64,000 nt of DNA, from positions 124,001 to 188,000 of the forward strand of contig NZ_VCRA01000013.1 in NCBI RefSeq assembly GCF_005938385.1, written 5' to 3'. Numbering within the stretch: position 1 is the stretch's first letter; every line of letters begins with the position of its first letter. Positions 15,784-25,175 of the stretch are shown here, piece by piece. Below the pieces are notes generated by a model. It saw nothing but the letters and a program-made list of their open reading frames with translations. It was not told where the DNA came from and searched no databases. The position numbers were made by a program, and so were the translations under genes. This DNA comes from Paenibacillus mesophilus (GTDB lineage: Bacteria > Bacillota > Bacilli > Paenibacillales > NBRC-103111).

Positions 15784-17106
15784 TCAGCGGCTTGCCGCTT
15801 TTTTCTCGGCGATCTTCAGCTTCGCCTGCTCGCTTGCATTGCGCAAAAACGTGTTCACGTCCTCTTCGCCATTGATCAGCTTCGGCTGGAGCGTATTCAG
15901 CAGTCGCGCGACTTCGAGATCGTACGGCCCCATATTCTGAATCGGCGGCGTATTGAGGAACAGCGCTTTGACGTTTTTGCCTTTCAGTGCAGGGTTGTCG
16001 CTGCCGAAAGCGTCTTTCAACTTCGGATCTTTCAGCGCAGGCATGCGGCCGACCTTGCTCAGCGCAAGCTGGCTATCGTTGCTCGTGACGACATCCATGA
16101 CGCGGAACACCTGGTCTTTGTGCTTGCTGGTCGAGGTCATGATCAGCACAAGCGAATCGAGCGCCATCGACTGACCTTTCGTCTCCGCGAAGTTCGGATA
16201 CGAGACCAAGTCCCAATTGAGCGGCGTCCCTTTGCTCATCAACTCTTTGACTTGACCGAACGTATACGTCGTCACGCCCGCATACATCGCCACATCCCGT
16301 TCGACGAAGAAGTTGTTCAGCTTCGTCACGCGATTTTCGGGCAAATCGTAGATCCGTTTGAAGTAGGTCGCCGCTTTTTTCCAATCGTCGCTTTCCAAAG
16401 CGGGCAGCGTCGTTTTCGGATCGGTATATGCGACAGCCATCTGCGAGGCGAACTGGGTGAGCTGGGACGGATACATCGCTTTATAGAACGTATCCCCGTC
16501 TTTGCGCGATACCCGCTTCCCGAGCTCGATTACATCGTCCCATGTCATTTTGTCGACGGGGTAGGCGACACCGAATTTGTCGAATATATCTTTGTTGTAA
16601 AACATCGCCGAGCTGTTGTACGAAAAAGGAAGCGCGACCATGTTGAATTTCGGCGCGTAAGATTTGAGGCTGTCGATGGTGACCGGCTCGAATCGTCCCA
16701 GATCCACTTTCTGCTCGCGAATGTAGCTGTCCAAATCCTGCACGATGTTCAAGCCGATGAAATCTTCCATATAGCCTTTCGGCGAATAGATCAAATCCGG
16801 CGCCGATCCGCTTGCGACCAGATCTTCCAGCTTGGTGCCCGGGGCGTTGCGCACCAGCTTCAGCGTCAGGTGCGGGTATTTCTGACCGACCGGCTTCACG
16901 AAATACGTTTGAAACTCTTCATCCGTCAAATCGCCGCCATAATAGTAGATGGTAAGTGTAACGGGTTCGTTGCTGATTTGTTTCGGCACCGCCGGCTGGG
17001 TCTTGTCTCCCTTGTCCCCGCCCGCGCCGGAACCGGACGAACATGCAGATAGAGCCAGAACCGGCAAGCACAAACCGAATACCAACGTTTTTTTCCAAAG
17101 CTTCAT
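15784..17106 (-). CDS. Extracellular sugar-binding lipoprotein, orphan
   Basis: The 440-aa protein starts at the second of two close ATGs (17106), 8 nt after AAGGGGGA. It has a lipoprotein signal MKLWKK...LALSAC with lipidated Cys22 and a Ser/Gly linker. The binding-protein body includes MFYNKDIFDKFGVAYP and WDDVIELGKRVS, making it a close relative of the lipoproteins at 7168 and 56445. No permease or ATPase is adjacent. Context (Gfo/Idh dehydrogenase upstream, AraC downstream, same strand) suggests capture of a sugar or polyol oxidised by that dehydrogenase. Confidence 0.92.
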   Translation of the reverse strand: MKLWKKTLVFGLCLPVLALSACSSGSGAGGDKGDKTQPAVPKQISNEPVTLTIYYYGGDLTDEEFQTYFVKPVGQKYPHLTLKLVRNAPGTKLEDLVASGSAPDLIYSPKGYMEDFIGLNIVQDLDSYIREQKVDLGRFEPVTIDSLKSYAPKFNMVALPFSYNSSAMFYNKDIFDKFGVAYPVDKMTWDDVIELGKRVSRKDGDTFYKAMYPSQLTQFASQMAVAYTDPKTTLPALESDDWKKAATYFKRIYDLPENRVTKLNNFFVERDVAMYAGVTTYTFGQVKELMSKGTPLNWDLVSYPNFAETKGQSMALDSLVLIMTSTSKHKDQVFRVMDVVTSNDSQLALSKVGRMPALKDPKLKDAFGSDNPALKGKNVKALFLNTPPIQNMGPYDLEVARLLNTLQPKLINGEEDVNTFLRNASEQAKLKIAEKKAASR

Positions 17107-17182
17107 GGTCATTTCCCCCTTGTTATGTTCGAAACTGACTCCCGCGAATCCCGTAAGCGCTTTCGAATTGAATATTCGCACT

Positions 17183-17233
17183 CCCCCAAAAGTGCCCGGT
17201 GTTAGCTTTGAATGCTCCCTGCACTTTTGGGGG
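17183..17233. repeat. Perfect 13-bp inverted repeat in the lipoprotein leader
   Basis: CCCCCAAAAGTGC (17183-17195) and GCACTTTTGGGGG (17221-17233) flank a 25-nt loop. On the minus strand, where the lipoprotein is transcribed, no T-run follows, so it is not an ordinary terminator for that direction. Confidence 0.7.
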
Positions 17234-17244
17234 GGGCTTTTAAC

Positions 17245-17486
17245 GTTAAGGAAAGTTTAACTTCGCTAAAGCGTTAAGCGGAGTGAGACTTTCCTTACCA
17301 AGCAAAACTTCCGCAAAGTCGCGGTCGCTCATCCTTGAGTTACGTCGATAGACGTTTTTCTTATCGATAAAGAAAGTTTAACTTCGCTAAAGCGTTAAAG
17401 CGAAGTGAGACTTTCTTTACCAAGAGAAACTTCCGCTAAACCGCGGTCGCTCATCCTTGAATTACGTCGATAGACGTTTTTCTTAC
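17245..17486. repeat. Two tandem copies of a 121-bp structured repeat
   Basis: Copy 1 is about 17245-17366 and copy 2 about 17367-17486. Shared landmarks (GAAAGTTTAACTTCGCTAAA, GCGGTCGCTCATCCTTGA, ACGTCGATAGACGTTTTTCT) recur 121-122 bp apart. Each copy holds a long hairpin, GGAAAGT...ACTTTCC in copy 1 and AGAAAGT...ACTTTCT in copy 2, so the G-C pair has become A-T on both sides. A small ACGTC-GATA-GACGT hairpin with a T-run follows. Copy 2 touches the Gfo/Idh stop codon. Confidence 0.85.
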
Positions 17487-18811
17487 AACTGAACCCACTG
17501 TTGTTCTACACGTGAACGATCTGCCGCAAATCCTACGAAGTGACCATTGACCGAATCGGCAAGTGTCGTCGTGGATATGGACGGCTGCTCTCCCCGGATG
17601 ACGCGCAAGAAGTCGCTCACTAGCCGCATATCGCCGCCACCGTGCATGTTATCGGTAACATCGACATTTACGCGCTCTTCCCGGTAACCGTGTCCCGCCG
17701 ACAAATCGAAATGGCGGATCGTGAACGAGCCTTCCTCCATGACGCCTTCGATCTCACCATGGGTGCCTATGAGATGCAGGCGGCGACCCGGCTTGGCCGC
17801 ATTGCCGTTCAAGCTGAATGTTCCCGTGCACCCATCGGCAAATTCGATGTTGACCGCCTGGTGATCGACGACATCGTTATCGCTGGCCCATACGCAACGT
17901 CCGTACGGATTGTCGGTACGAAGAGATTCGCGCTTTTGTTCTTCTGTGGGGTTCTGGCTCAAATGCTCGATCCCGTGCCAAACGTACGTCCCCCACAAGT
18001 TTCGTTCCAAATACATCGCTTTGGCGGAGTACGCGCAGCTATCGACCAACGGACAGTCGACCAGGCATCGGGTACCCGCCCCTTCCGGTTTTTGCTCCTC
18101 GCGGAAAAACATCCGCCCCCCCATACTCGATACGCGCTTCGGTTGGACGCCGGCTTTCATCCATACCATCAAATCCAAGTCGTGACAGCACTTGGCCATC
18201 AGCATGGAAGAACCGCCGCGCTTTTGGCTGTTCCACTTGCCTCGTACATAAGCGCTAGCAATATGGTGGTAGCTCACATTTTCCGCAAACTGCATGTTGA
18301 TCACTTCGCCGATGGCGCCCTGGAGCAGCCGCTTGCGAATCTCCGCGTAAAAAGGCGCATACCGCAACTCGTGGCAAATCATCACCTTGCGGCCCAAACG
18401 GTTCGCGGTTTCCAGCAGCTCGCGCACTTCTTTCTCGGATACGCCGATCGGCTTCTCCAGCAGCACGTCATAGCCGGCTTCCAGCAGAGGCAGCGTCGTC
18501 GCGACGTGCAGATGATCCATCGTGCCGTTGAATACGACGTCTGCAATACGCGGACCGGCAATCAATTGTTCAATCGACTCATAGCCATGCTCCGGCGGGA
18601 GCTTGTACGCGTCCATCGCCACCTTCCGCCGCACTTCGTCCGGCTCCACAACGCCTGCAATGTGCAGCTCGTCGGCATGCGAGACCGAATACGATGCATA
18701 CAGCATGCTGCGGTGTCCGGCACCTACGATGACGGCGCGGACAGGTTTTTGTTTCAGAAGCGTGTTGCCTGTATCCCCTCGTTGTGTGTCGGTTCCATCC
18801 GAATGTTTCAT
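17483..18811 (-). CDS. Gfo/Idh/MocA family oxidoreductase
   Basis: This 442-aa NAD(P)-dependent sugar or polyol dehydrogenase has an N-terminal Rossmann domain with GAGHRS (30-35) and the family motif LLEKPIG (117-123), where Lys120 is the expected catalytic lysine. The C-terminal alpha/beta domain contains GGSSMLMAKCCHDLDLMVWM and a Cys cluster (RCLVDCPLVDSCAYSAK) typical of one subgroup. Substrates in this superfamily include inositols, amino sugars and uronates; I cannot choose between them. It is the first gene of a minus-strand group with the lipoprotein and AraC genes, separated from them by the structured repeats. It runs divergently from the phosphoesterase gene. Confidence 0.92.
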   Translation of the reverse strand: MKHSDGTDTQRGDTGNTLLKQKPVRAVIVGAGHRSMLYASYSVSHADELHIAGVVEPDEVRRKVAMDAYKLPPEHGYESIEQLIAGPRIADVVFNGTMDHLHVATTLPLLEAGYDVLLEKPIGVSEKEVRELLETANRLGRKVMICHELRYAPFYAEIRKRLLQGAIGEVINMQFAENVSYHHIASAYVRGKWNSQKRGGSSMLMAKCCHDLDLMVWMKAGVQPKRVSSMGGRMFFREEQKPEGAGTRCLVDCPLVDSCAYSAKAMYLERNLWGTYVWHGIEHLSQNPTEEQKRESLRTDNPYGRCVWASDNDVVDHQAVNIEFADGCTGTFSLNGNAAKPGRRLHLIGTHGEIEGVMEEGSFTIRHFDLSAGHGYREERVNVDVTDNMHGGGDMRLVSDFLRVIRGEQPSISTTTLADSVNGHFVGFAADRSRVEQQWVQL

Positions 18812-19147
18812 TGGTATCGCCCCCTCCTAAAGAAGAGGATACCGCGGATCGCCGCCGTTCGGATATGACGGTTTTTAACGCGTTCTTATCCATTTTTACG
18901 ATGAACGTTCAATCCTTCAAGCCATATCGCAATTAGTCGAAACGCGTGCTTTTCGTCCCGGTCCGTCATAGTCCTCTGTTCTCATTTTGGTCTTATAACG
19001 CCTGTGTTTACGAATTCTTAAGCTCCGATTTACATTGCGCTAACAGAGCGCTGATACGCTTTCGGTGAATCGGGAGGAGTTGATAAACACAGCCAATTGA
19101 TTTTTCGGGATATTAAAACACTTTCAAACTCGGAAAGGATGGTTGAA
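18812..19147. other. Divergent intergenic region
   Basis: This region separates the Gfo/Idh and phosphoesterase genes and must hold both promoters. I see a small hairpin (GCGCT-AACAG-AGCGC, 19037-19051) and TTTACA just before it, but no convincing -10 box. Confidence 0.4.
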
Positions 19148-21838
19148 ATGAAGAAACGGTTTAAACGACTTGCCGGCGTCGTTCTGACATCGGCTCTGCT
19201 TGCCGCGAGCATGGCAGGAAACCCCGCCGCGCTCGCGCTTGGAAGCGATACTGGCGGCCAAGCTCAATCCGCAGCAGTTACCCAGGCCGTATATGCACCA
19301 GGCGCCCCAATCGCGCTTTCCGTAAAGAACGGCGATTTGTTGAAAGGAACGCGTACCGTCCAAGCCGAAACGTATAACCCGGCGGATCAAATCACGATTT
19401 CGATTGACGGCAGCCCGGTACCTGCGATTCAAGTGCTTCCCGCATCGCCGGAGCTCGTGATGGAAGTAGACGGGTTCGATACCGGCTATAAAAATGGGAT
19501 TCTTGTCGGCGACCAGATCGTCAAGGTGTTCGACGCCAATATCAAAGGCTACCAAACGGTAAAAGTGCCGATTCCGACTCCCCTCCTGCAAAAAGGCGCC
19601 AATACGATTTCGCTCCATTCGGGCAATAATAAGTCTCCGACCGGTACGGAAGGCAATAACGACGACTTTTCGGTACGGAACGTTCGCTTGGCTTTATCGG
19701 ACGGAACCGTGCTTCCTGTCGAGGACGTCAAGGTGAAGATCGGCGACGGTACTGTCGTGAACGTCAATCCGACCGACCGCATCACGCTTCGCGACGGACT
19801 CCCGCCGAACGATTTGACGGCGAGAGAAAGTGCGGCGTTCCGGTTCACCATCCCGAACGACCGGTTTCTGGCCAAATGGTATAGCTGGGATACGACGAAG
19901 GCCGCGGACGGCAAACATGCGGTTTCGGCTGACGCGCAAAGTCCGGACGGGAACAAGCGCATCTCGGCAGAAGTCATCGTCGACAATACGAAACCCGTAT
20001 TCGAATCCATATCGCCTGTCGAAGGCAAAACGTACAAAGGCGACATCGATTTCACCGTTCAAGCCGCCGATGCCACATCGGGGATCGACAAAGTCGAAGC
20101 GAAGCTCGACGGCAAACCGATCGTGCTGCCTTCCCGGATCGCCGGAGTGGATCTCGCCCCTGGACTGCATCAGTTCAAGGTCGCGGCGACGGATAAGGCG
20201 GGCAACAAAGCAACCGCATCCGTTTCCTTCGGCGTCGTCGAAGAGCATCCGTATAAGCCGGAAAACCCGGACCCGCAAGACGGAAGCGTCAAACAGTCGA
20301 TCAATCCGAAGCTCTCCGTCAAAGTAGTCGACCCGACCGGCGACCCGATGGACGTCACCTTTTACAAAGGGTATAGAGCGGATATGACGAACACGGCAAA
20401 CAAAGCATACGTCCATTCCGCGGATCGCGAACCGCCTCTCGAACTGAATCCCGCCGGACAGCGGCTATTTACGGAAGAAGCTAACGAGGCGGTGCGGAAA
20501 AAGGACGGCAATTATTTTACGACGGACGACACGGAGGCATTCCCGTATCACCGGTTCGATTTGAAGCTGGAGAACGACTTGACCGCCGTGGAACAAGTCG
20601 AAGTCGTATGGCAGGGGCACTCGCTGCCGAGCCGTCAGGTGACATTGTATACGTGGAACCATAATACGCAGCAGTGGGTGGCCGGCGCATCGGGCATGGG
20701 CGAGCAAGACTTCACTTTGAAAGCGTCCGTGAACGTGGCCGACATGGTAAAGGACGGCGTGATCAACGTCCTGGTTCAAGACTTGATTCCTTCGCCGGAT
20801 GAATTCGATTTCACCTTTGCCTGGGTAACGGATACGCAGTATTACTCGGAACGTTATCCTAACATTTATGACACCATGTCACAATATATCGTCGAAAACC
20901 GGGATGCCGAGAAGATCGACTACGTCATCCACACCGGCGATATCGTGGATGATTGGGATCAACCGCATCAGTGGGCCAATGCCGACAAGAGCATGAAAAT
21001 ACTGGATGACGCGGGCGTACCGTACGGTGTCGTATCCGGCAACCATGACGTCAATTTCAGCAAAGCCGATTATGCGGAATACTGGAAATACTTCGGCAAA
21101 GACCGCTTCAAGGACCGCTCCTATTACGGCGGCGAATTGGACAACAACCGCGACCATTACGATTTGATTTCGTCGAAGGGCAATGATTTCATCATTCTTT
21201 ATCTCGGCTGGTCGATCGACCAGCAAACGGTGGATTGGGCGAACGAAGTGCTGCGCAAATATCCGGACCGCAATGCGATCGTCGCCACCCATGAGTACAT
21301 CTCTCCGAACGGCAATTATTCGGGACAAGGACAGGAAATTTGGAGCAAGATCGTCGCGAAAAACCAAAATGTGTTCATGGTGCTGTGCGGCCATCACCAC
21401 GGCGTCGCTTACAACGTCAAGCATGCGGAAGACGGACGAACCGTCATCGAGATGCTGTCCGATTACCAAGCCGGACCGGAGGGCGGGCAAGGGTATTTGC
21501 GTCTCCTCCACTTCGATACGGAGAATAAGCAATTGATCGTGAACACTTATTCGCCGTACATGAAAGACTACAATTTCTTCGACGAGAACGGCAAAGACGA
21601 GTTCAGCCTGCCTCTGACGCTGAAGCCGATCCAGAAACGGGTGGCTACGGATTATATCGCCGTGAACATGTACGGCAAAGAAGCAATCGGCCAAGATACC
21701 GGCGTAAAGAGCGGCACCGAGGCGAAGACGCATTGGCACAAGCTGGACAAAGATAACAGCTACTACTGGTATGTCCGTCTTTCCGACCGCTTCGGCGGAC
21801 GCGCCAGATCGGATTTATGGGGCTTCGAGACGAAATAA
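19148..21838 (+). CDS. Secreted calcineurin-like metallophosphoesterase with Ig-like domains
   Basis: The 896-aa protein has an N-terminal Sec signal (MKKRFKRL, hydrophobic run, ALA region). Several beta-sandwich domains follow over residues ~35-550, including an Ig-like unit (AADATSGIDKVEAKLDG...VAATDKAGN). The phosphoesterase spans about residues 556-800. Metal-site motifs are in order: VTDTQY, HTGDIVDDW, GNHDVNF, ATHEYIS and CGHHHG. It probably hydrolyses phosphoesters outside the cell. GGAAAGG is 9 nt before the ATG at 19148; the in-frame start at 19097 lacks a site. No close partner genes are visible. Confidence 0.88.
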   Translation: MKKRFKRLAGVVLTSALLAASMAGNPAALALGSDTGGQAQSAAVTQAVYAPGAPIALSVKNGDLLKGTRTVQAETYNPADQITISIDGSPVPAIQVLPASPELVMEVDGFDTGYKNGILVGDQIVKVFDANIKGYQTVKVPIPTPLLQKGANTISLHSGNNKSPTGTEGNNDDFSVRNVRLALSDGTVLPVEDVKVKIGDGTVVNVNPTDRITLRDGLPPNDLTARESAAFRFTIPNDRFLAKWYSWDTTKAADGKHAVSADAQSPDGNKRISAEVIVDNTKPVFESISPVEGKTYKGDIDFTVQAADATSGIDKVEAKLDGKPIVLPSRIAGVDLAPGLHQFKVAATDKAGNKATASVSFGVVEEHPYKPENPDPQDGSVKQSINPKLSVKVVDPTGDPMDVTFYKGYRADMTNTANKAYVHSADREPPLELNPAGQRLFTEEANEAVRKKDGNYFTTDDTEAFPYHRFDLKLENDLTAVEQVEVVWQGHSLPSRQVTLYTWNHNTQQWVAGASGMGEQDFTLKASVNVADMVKDGVINVLVQDLIPSPDEFDFTFAWVTDTQYYSERYPNIYDTMSQYIVENRDAEKIDYVIHTGDIVDDWDQPHQWANADKSMKILDDAGVPYGVVSGNHDVNFSKADYAEYWKYFGKDRFKDRSYYGGELDNNRDHYDLISSKGNDFIILYLGWSIDQQTVDWANEVLRKYPDRNAIVATHEYISPNGNYSGQGQEIWSKIVAKNQNVFMVLCGHHHGVAYNVKHAEDGRTVIEMLSDYQAGPEGGQGYLRLLHFDTENKQLIVNTYSPYMKDYNFFDENGKDEFSLPLTLKPIQKRVATDYIAVNMYGKEAIGQDTGVKSGTEAKTHWHKLDKDNSYYWYVRLSDRFGGRARSDLWGFETK

Positions 21839-21862
21839 ACATCGGGTTCGCATAAGGAATAC

Positions 21863-21886
21863 GGGGCCGGCTCATGAGCCGGCCCC
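21863..21886 (+). terminator. Hairpin after the phosphoesterase gene
   Basis: GGGGCCGGCTC-AT-GAGCCGGCCCC is a perfect 11-bp stem with a tiny loop. Only a weak T stretch follows, so termination may be partial and the next gene could be co-transcribed. Confidence 0.6.
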
Positions 21887-21914
21887 TCATCTTAACAAAT
21901 AGGGTGATACGATC

Positions 21915-23090
21915 GTGGCACGTCAAACGAGGTTTCCGTTCGGAAGACGCTGGATCTTTCTAATTATGCTGCCTGCAGTCGCTATGTGGATAGGGACTGC
22001 GCCGGTCGCGGAAGCGCATATGTCGACCGTCGGCTATTCGGAAGTAACCTTAAACGACAACTCCGTCCATTATTCCCTTTACCTGGATCCCCAGGAGGTC
22101 GGTCAATGGATGGACCTTCATTCGGGACAAAAAGTGTTCGTTCTGGATCCGGACGGCACGTCGAAGCCGGATTCGAAGCCGAACGGGATCGGTTGGGACC
22201 GGTCACGGCTGCAAAACATGGCCACCCGTTATTTGACGGTATTGGGCGAAGGAAAACCGGGCCGAATCGAGCTGGAAAACGCCACGCTTGCCAAGCGCGG
22301 AAATAACGAGTATATCCGCTTCGATATAGCCGCACAGTTTGGCGTCCCGATCCGGAACTACGAAATCCGGTATAATTTCTTCTTCGACGATCTCGATCCG
22401 TCGCATCAAAATTTCGCGAGCGTCCATGCCGGAGAACAAACGATCGAGAAGGTAATCGACCGGGACAATAGGGTGATCAAAGGGTCGACAGCGGACGTTT
22501 CCATGTCAAGCGGGAAGAGCACGATCGAAATCGCGCTCCCCGGCTGGCTGAATACGTTTTGGACCTATACGTATATGGGGATGCTGCACATTTGGGAAGG
22601 GTACGACCATCTGCTGTTCTTGCTCGGGCTCATACTGCTCCGTCAGAAAAAAACCGATTATGTTAAAATGCTGACCGCCTTTACGATCGGACACAGCATT
22701 ACGCTTGCCCTATCCGCTCTCGACTGGTTCACCATTTCTCTGCGGATCATCGAACCGCTTATCGCGCTCAGCATCGTCTACGTGGCAGTGGAGAACATCT
22801 GGTTCAAGCGTCCCGCCTGGAGATGGGGAACGGCACTGCTGTTCGGCTTGGTCCATGGCTTCGGCTTCGCCGATATTTTGCGCGGCGCGCTTCCGGAACG
22901 ATTCGTTTTGTCGTTGTTTTCCTTCAATCTCGGCGTGGAAATCGGTCAACTGGCCGTGCTGGCCGTTTTGCTGCCGCTTCTCTGGTTTCTCGCCAAAGTG
23001 CGCTGGTACCCGTCGTTCACGACCGGCATGTCCGGCATGATCGGCTGTCTCGGCTTGCTCTGGTTCGTGCAGCGAATTATCGGGGATTGA
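21915..23090 (+). CDS. HupE/UreJ-like membrane protein
   Basis: The 391-aa protein has a signal peptide (cleavage near AEA-H, residue 34) and an extracytoplasmic beta-rich domain to about residue 200. Roughly seven membrane helices follow, starting with the HupE/UreJ signature GYDHLLFLLGLILL and then FTIGHSITLALSALDWF and LVHGFGFADIL. HupE/UreJ relatives are linked to nickel or cobalt handling for hydrogenase and urease, but no such genes are nearby, so the role here is open. The start at 21915 is chosen because it gives a normal signal peptide. Confidence 0.85.
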   Translation: MARQTRFPFGRRWIFLIMLPAVAMWIGTAPVAEAHMSTVGYSEVTLNDNSVHYSLYLDPQEVGQWMDLHSGQKVFVLDPDGTSKPDSKPNGIGWDRSRLQNMATRYLTVLGEGKPGRIELENATLAKRGNNEYIRFDIAAQFGVPIRNYEIRYNFFFDDLDPSHQNFASVHAGEQTIEKVIDRDNRVIKGSTADVSMSSGKSTIEIALPGWLNTFWTYTYMGMLHIWEGYDHLLFLLGLILLRQKKTDYVKMLTAFTIGHSITLALSALDWFTISLRIIEPLIALSIVYVAVENIWFKRPAWRWGTALLFGLVHGFGFADILRGALPERFVLSLFSFNLGVEIGQLAVLAVLLPLLWFLAKVRWYPSFTTGMSGMIGCLGLLWFVQRIIGD

Positions 23091-23184
23091 ACGCGCCGTT
23101 AGCGCAACAGAGGCTGCAATCTAAGCCTGCAGCCTCGTGATTTCGGGCGCAATTCGCGGACACCTCCGCGGGGTCCGTACGATC

Positions 23185-23346
23185 ATGATTCAGGCGATCT
23201 CATTAGCCTTTTTCAGTGTTATCGCCTTAGTATCTCTGTATATGGATAGAGAAACCGGACTTATCCTTCTTGCGGCAGGTTATATTGGCCACGATTTGGG
23301 ATATTGCCCACTTACGGACCGGAAAGATTGTTCGGCGGGGGTATGA
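23185..23346 (+). pseudogene. Fragment of a small membrane protein
   Basis: A short frame (IMIQAISLAFFSVIALVSLY...LILLAAGYIGHDLGY) reads like the C-terminal helices of an uncharacterised membrane protein. It is followed by unrelated residues and a stop. No ribosome binding site is evident. It is part of a debris patch. Confidence 0.4.
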
Positions 23347-23563
23347 GGTCGAGTGGATATTTACTCCCCGAACAAATAACGAAACCTTTGTTACGATTAC
23401 ATGCTCAGGGTATACAGGAAATGGAGATGATATCGTAAATCGAGCCATTGACGATATGGGAGGATACACGATTGTGCTTTGCGGGCTAAAGGCGTTTCTT
23501 GAACATAACATAGTCTTGAATCTTGTAGCGGACAAGGCTCCTGACGCCAACGTTAACCGGTGA
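23336..23563 (+). pseudogene. C-terminal remnant of an SRPBCC/AHSA1-type protein
   Basis: The frame reads GYEVEWIFTPRTNNETFVTI, then SGYTGNGDDIVNRAIDDMGG and LCGLKAFLEHNIVLNLVADK. This is the end of a START-like SRPBCC protein, whose typical ending is AGAKAFLEHNIxLNLVAD. The N-terminal ~80 residues are missing and the upstream sequence in this frame is unrelated. It is a truncated gene copy, cut at its 3' side next to the IS605-like hairpin. Confidence 0.65.
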
Positions 23564-23573
23564 ATGCCTTCCA

Positions 23574-23686
23574 CCGCCTGAAGAGGCGGGGGCTTCTTGT
23601 TTCAACGATCTCTGCCTTTCCTTGGAGAATGGTCTTATAGGATCTCCACAAGCGTTCGATGCTTTCCGCATACCGTTTGGGGGCAA
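23574..23686 (-). mobile_element. Relic of an IS200/IS605-type element (TnpB tail and end hairpin)
   Basis: On the minus strand the frame ending here reads SNACGDPIRPFSKERQRSLK followed by QEAPASS, which resembles the C-terminal tail of IS605-family TnpB proteins. It is followed by the hairpin CCGCCT-GAAG-AGGCGG (23574-23589) beside GGGGCTTCTTG, typical of such element ends. The rest of tnpB is absent. I see no clear gene from 23687 to 23848. Confidence 0.55.
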
Positions 23687-23848
23687 CCCTCCCTACGGTG
23701 TGTGTTCTTCGATAATCCACCTTTGCATTTGGTGAAAAGCCCGCTCTTGGCGGACATGCGAATGGTTAATGAAAAATTGGGCGGTATCGGCATAACACTC
23801 ATCCTTGATCAGATTTGTTATATGCAATATCTCGCATATCGGAATCCA

Positions 23849-24385
23849 TTACACCCGATACCCGATCGCGCCCGCGATCTTGCCCAACCCTCCCAGGGCG
23901 ATGCGTTGAATCCATCTGGGGGGACCCGCTATATACCCATCCATCGTCTCCCAGACAAGCCCCATCCAGAGCGGATTTCTCGGAATGCCCTTGGCAGTTA
24001 ACTTCCCCTCGGCTTCAAGCCTGTGCAATAGCTTGAACATGCTCCAGTGCAGGCCGGGCGGACGAACTTCGTGGATCACGAGCAGCATGGCCGCGCCCTC
24101 ATTCCAAGCTTGGTGAATCCGTTGGGGCTTAATATGAACTTGTTCCCCCGGTCCGGCGAGAATGGTCTGCCCATCGATCATGAAACGCATATTCCCTTCG
24201 ACAATCGAGAACTTTTCTTGCAGAATCGGATGCGAATGCGGGCCATTCATGGCACCTTGGCGAACAATCGCATGCACCAGAATTAAATACTCTCCTTCGC
24301 GATCCGTGCCACAGTTTCCCAAAGTAACCGTGTTTCCGTTCAAGAAGGTCAACGTTTGACCGATTGCGTTTTGCAGGTCCTGCAT
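23849..24385 (-). CDS. Cupin-domain protein
   Basis: The 178-aa protein has one cupin fold. Motif 1 is GPHSHPILQEKFSIVEG (metal-binding His residues and Glu), and motif 2 includes PGEQVHIKPQRIHQAWN. The C-terminal ~70 residues form an extra hydrophobic-aromatic segment (WMGLVWETMDGYIAGPPRW). Function is unknown; such proteins range from quercetinase-like enzymes to small-molecule binders. AGAGGTGAT precedes the ATG. It borders the debris patch but looks intact. Confidence 0.82.
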   Translation of the reverse strand: MQDLQNAIGQTLTFLNGNTVTLGNCGTDREGEYLILVHAIVRQGAMNGPHSHPILQEKFSIVEGNMRFMIDGQTILAGPGEQVHIKPQRIHQAWNEGAAMLLVIHEVRPPGLHWSMFKLLHRLEAEGKLTAKGIPRNPLWMGLVWETMDGYIAGPPRWIQRIALGGLGKIAGAIGYRV

Positions 24386-24571
24386 GAGATATCACCTCTT
24401 GGATAAAAGTCAATCCGGCAAGTTCCCCGACCGCGTCCAACAGCCAGATGGGAAACGATCATGACCGGCATTACCGCTTTAATTGTTCCCTCATTAAAGT
24501 ACAATCCCTTTGAAATGCCTGTTTCCAAGCAGTACGAACGATACGACATTGCGTACAACTGAAACATAGAA

Positions 24572-25072
24572 TTACGATCCCTTTCCTTCGCTCTGACGGA
24601 ACACCTTTAAAAATCCCATAAAGATCAAGATCGATCCGGCCACATTGCACAACAAGCGGAACCAGTGAACAATAATGAATTCGTTATAAGCTTGCTGCAA
24701 AACTTCGGCGGAATGCACGGCCGAACCTTCGATAAACATGATTTCATTGCGCGGCCATTCCCATATAACCGAGGCCGCACCTTCCGCGAACATCATTAGA
24801 ACGCTGCCGATGATCAACATCCGGGCGTTATTAAAGCGCCAGCTAAACAAGATGGCTATTACGCCCGTTACCCAGCTGGCAAACCCGAGCGGCGGAAAAT
24901 AAGTGTGAGGACTTGCGACCTTCATGAAGTTCATCGCAGTGTCCAGCGAGTTCGGAATATCGTGAAAAATATTCGGGTACACCATAAACGTATTCAGCAG
25001 CATGGAGCCCAATAGAATCCACTGTACCCAAAGGTGCGACATGACGGTCAAGATCGGAAGCTTTATTTTCAT
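24572..25072 (-). CDS. Four-helix membrane protein (anthrone oxygenase/DUF1772-like)
   Basis: The 166-aa protein has four predicted membrane helices (about residues 8-30, 60-80, 85-105 and 135-158). It has a pattern reminiscent of DUF1772/anthrone-oxygenase-like proteins, including EWPRNE between helices 3 and 4 and a WFRLLCNVAG last helix. No catalytic role can be assigned. AAGGAGG precedes the ATG with good spacing. It lies 186 nt upstream of the cupin gene on the same strand. Confidence 0.7.
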   Translation of the reverse strand: MKIKLPILTVMSHLWVQWILLGSMLLNTFMVYPNIFHDIPNSLDTAMNFMKVASPHTYFPPLGFASWVTGVIAILFSWRFNNARMLIIGSVLMMFAEGAASVIWEWPRNEIMFIEGSAVHSAEVLQQAYNEFIIVHWFRLLCNVAGSILIFMGFLKVFRQSEGKGS

Positions 25073-25175
25073 AAATCGGTTCCTCCTTGGAATTGGCTGT
25101 ATTGTGCTTAACAGCTCTTATCATAACGGTTAGTTGTTGGATAAATATGTTCCGTTTCTTAAGCAATTCTTAAAT

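Noticed and set aside
17183..17233. Attenuator terminator before the lipoprotein gene
   Set aside because: On the transcribed (minus) strand no T-run follows the stem, so only the inverted repeat itself is reported.
23597..24001. A 134-codon plus-strand frame
   Set aside because: It overlaps the cupin gene and the IS605 relic on the other strand, has no ribosome binding site and shows no recognisable domain.
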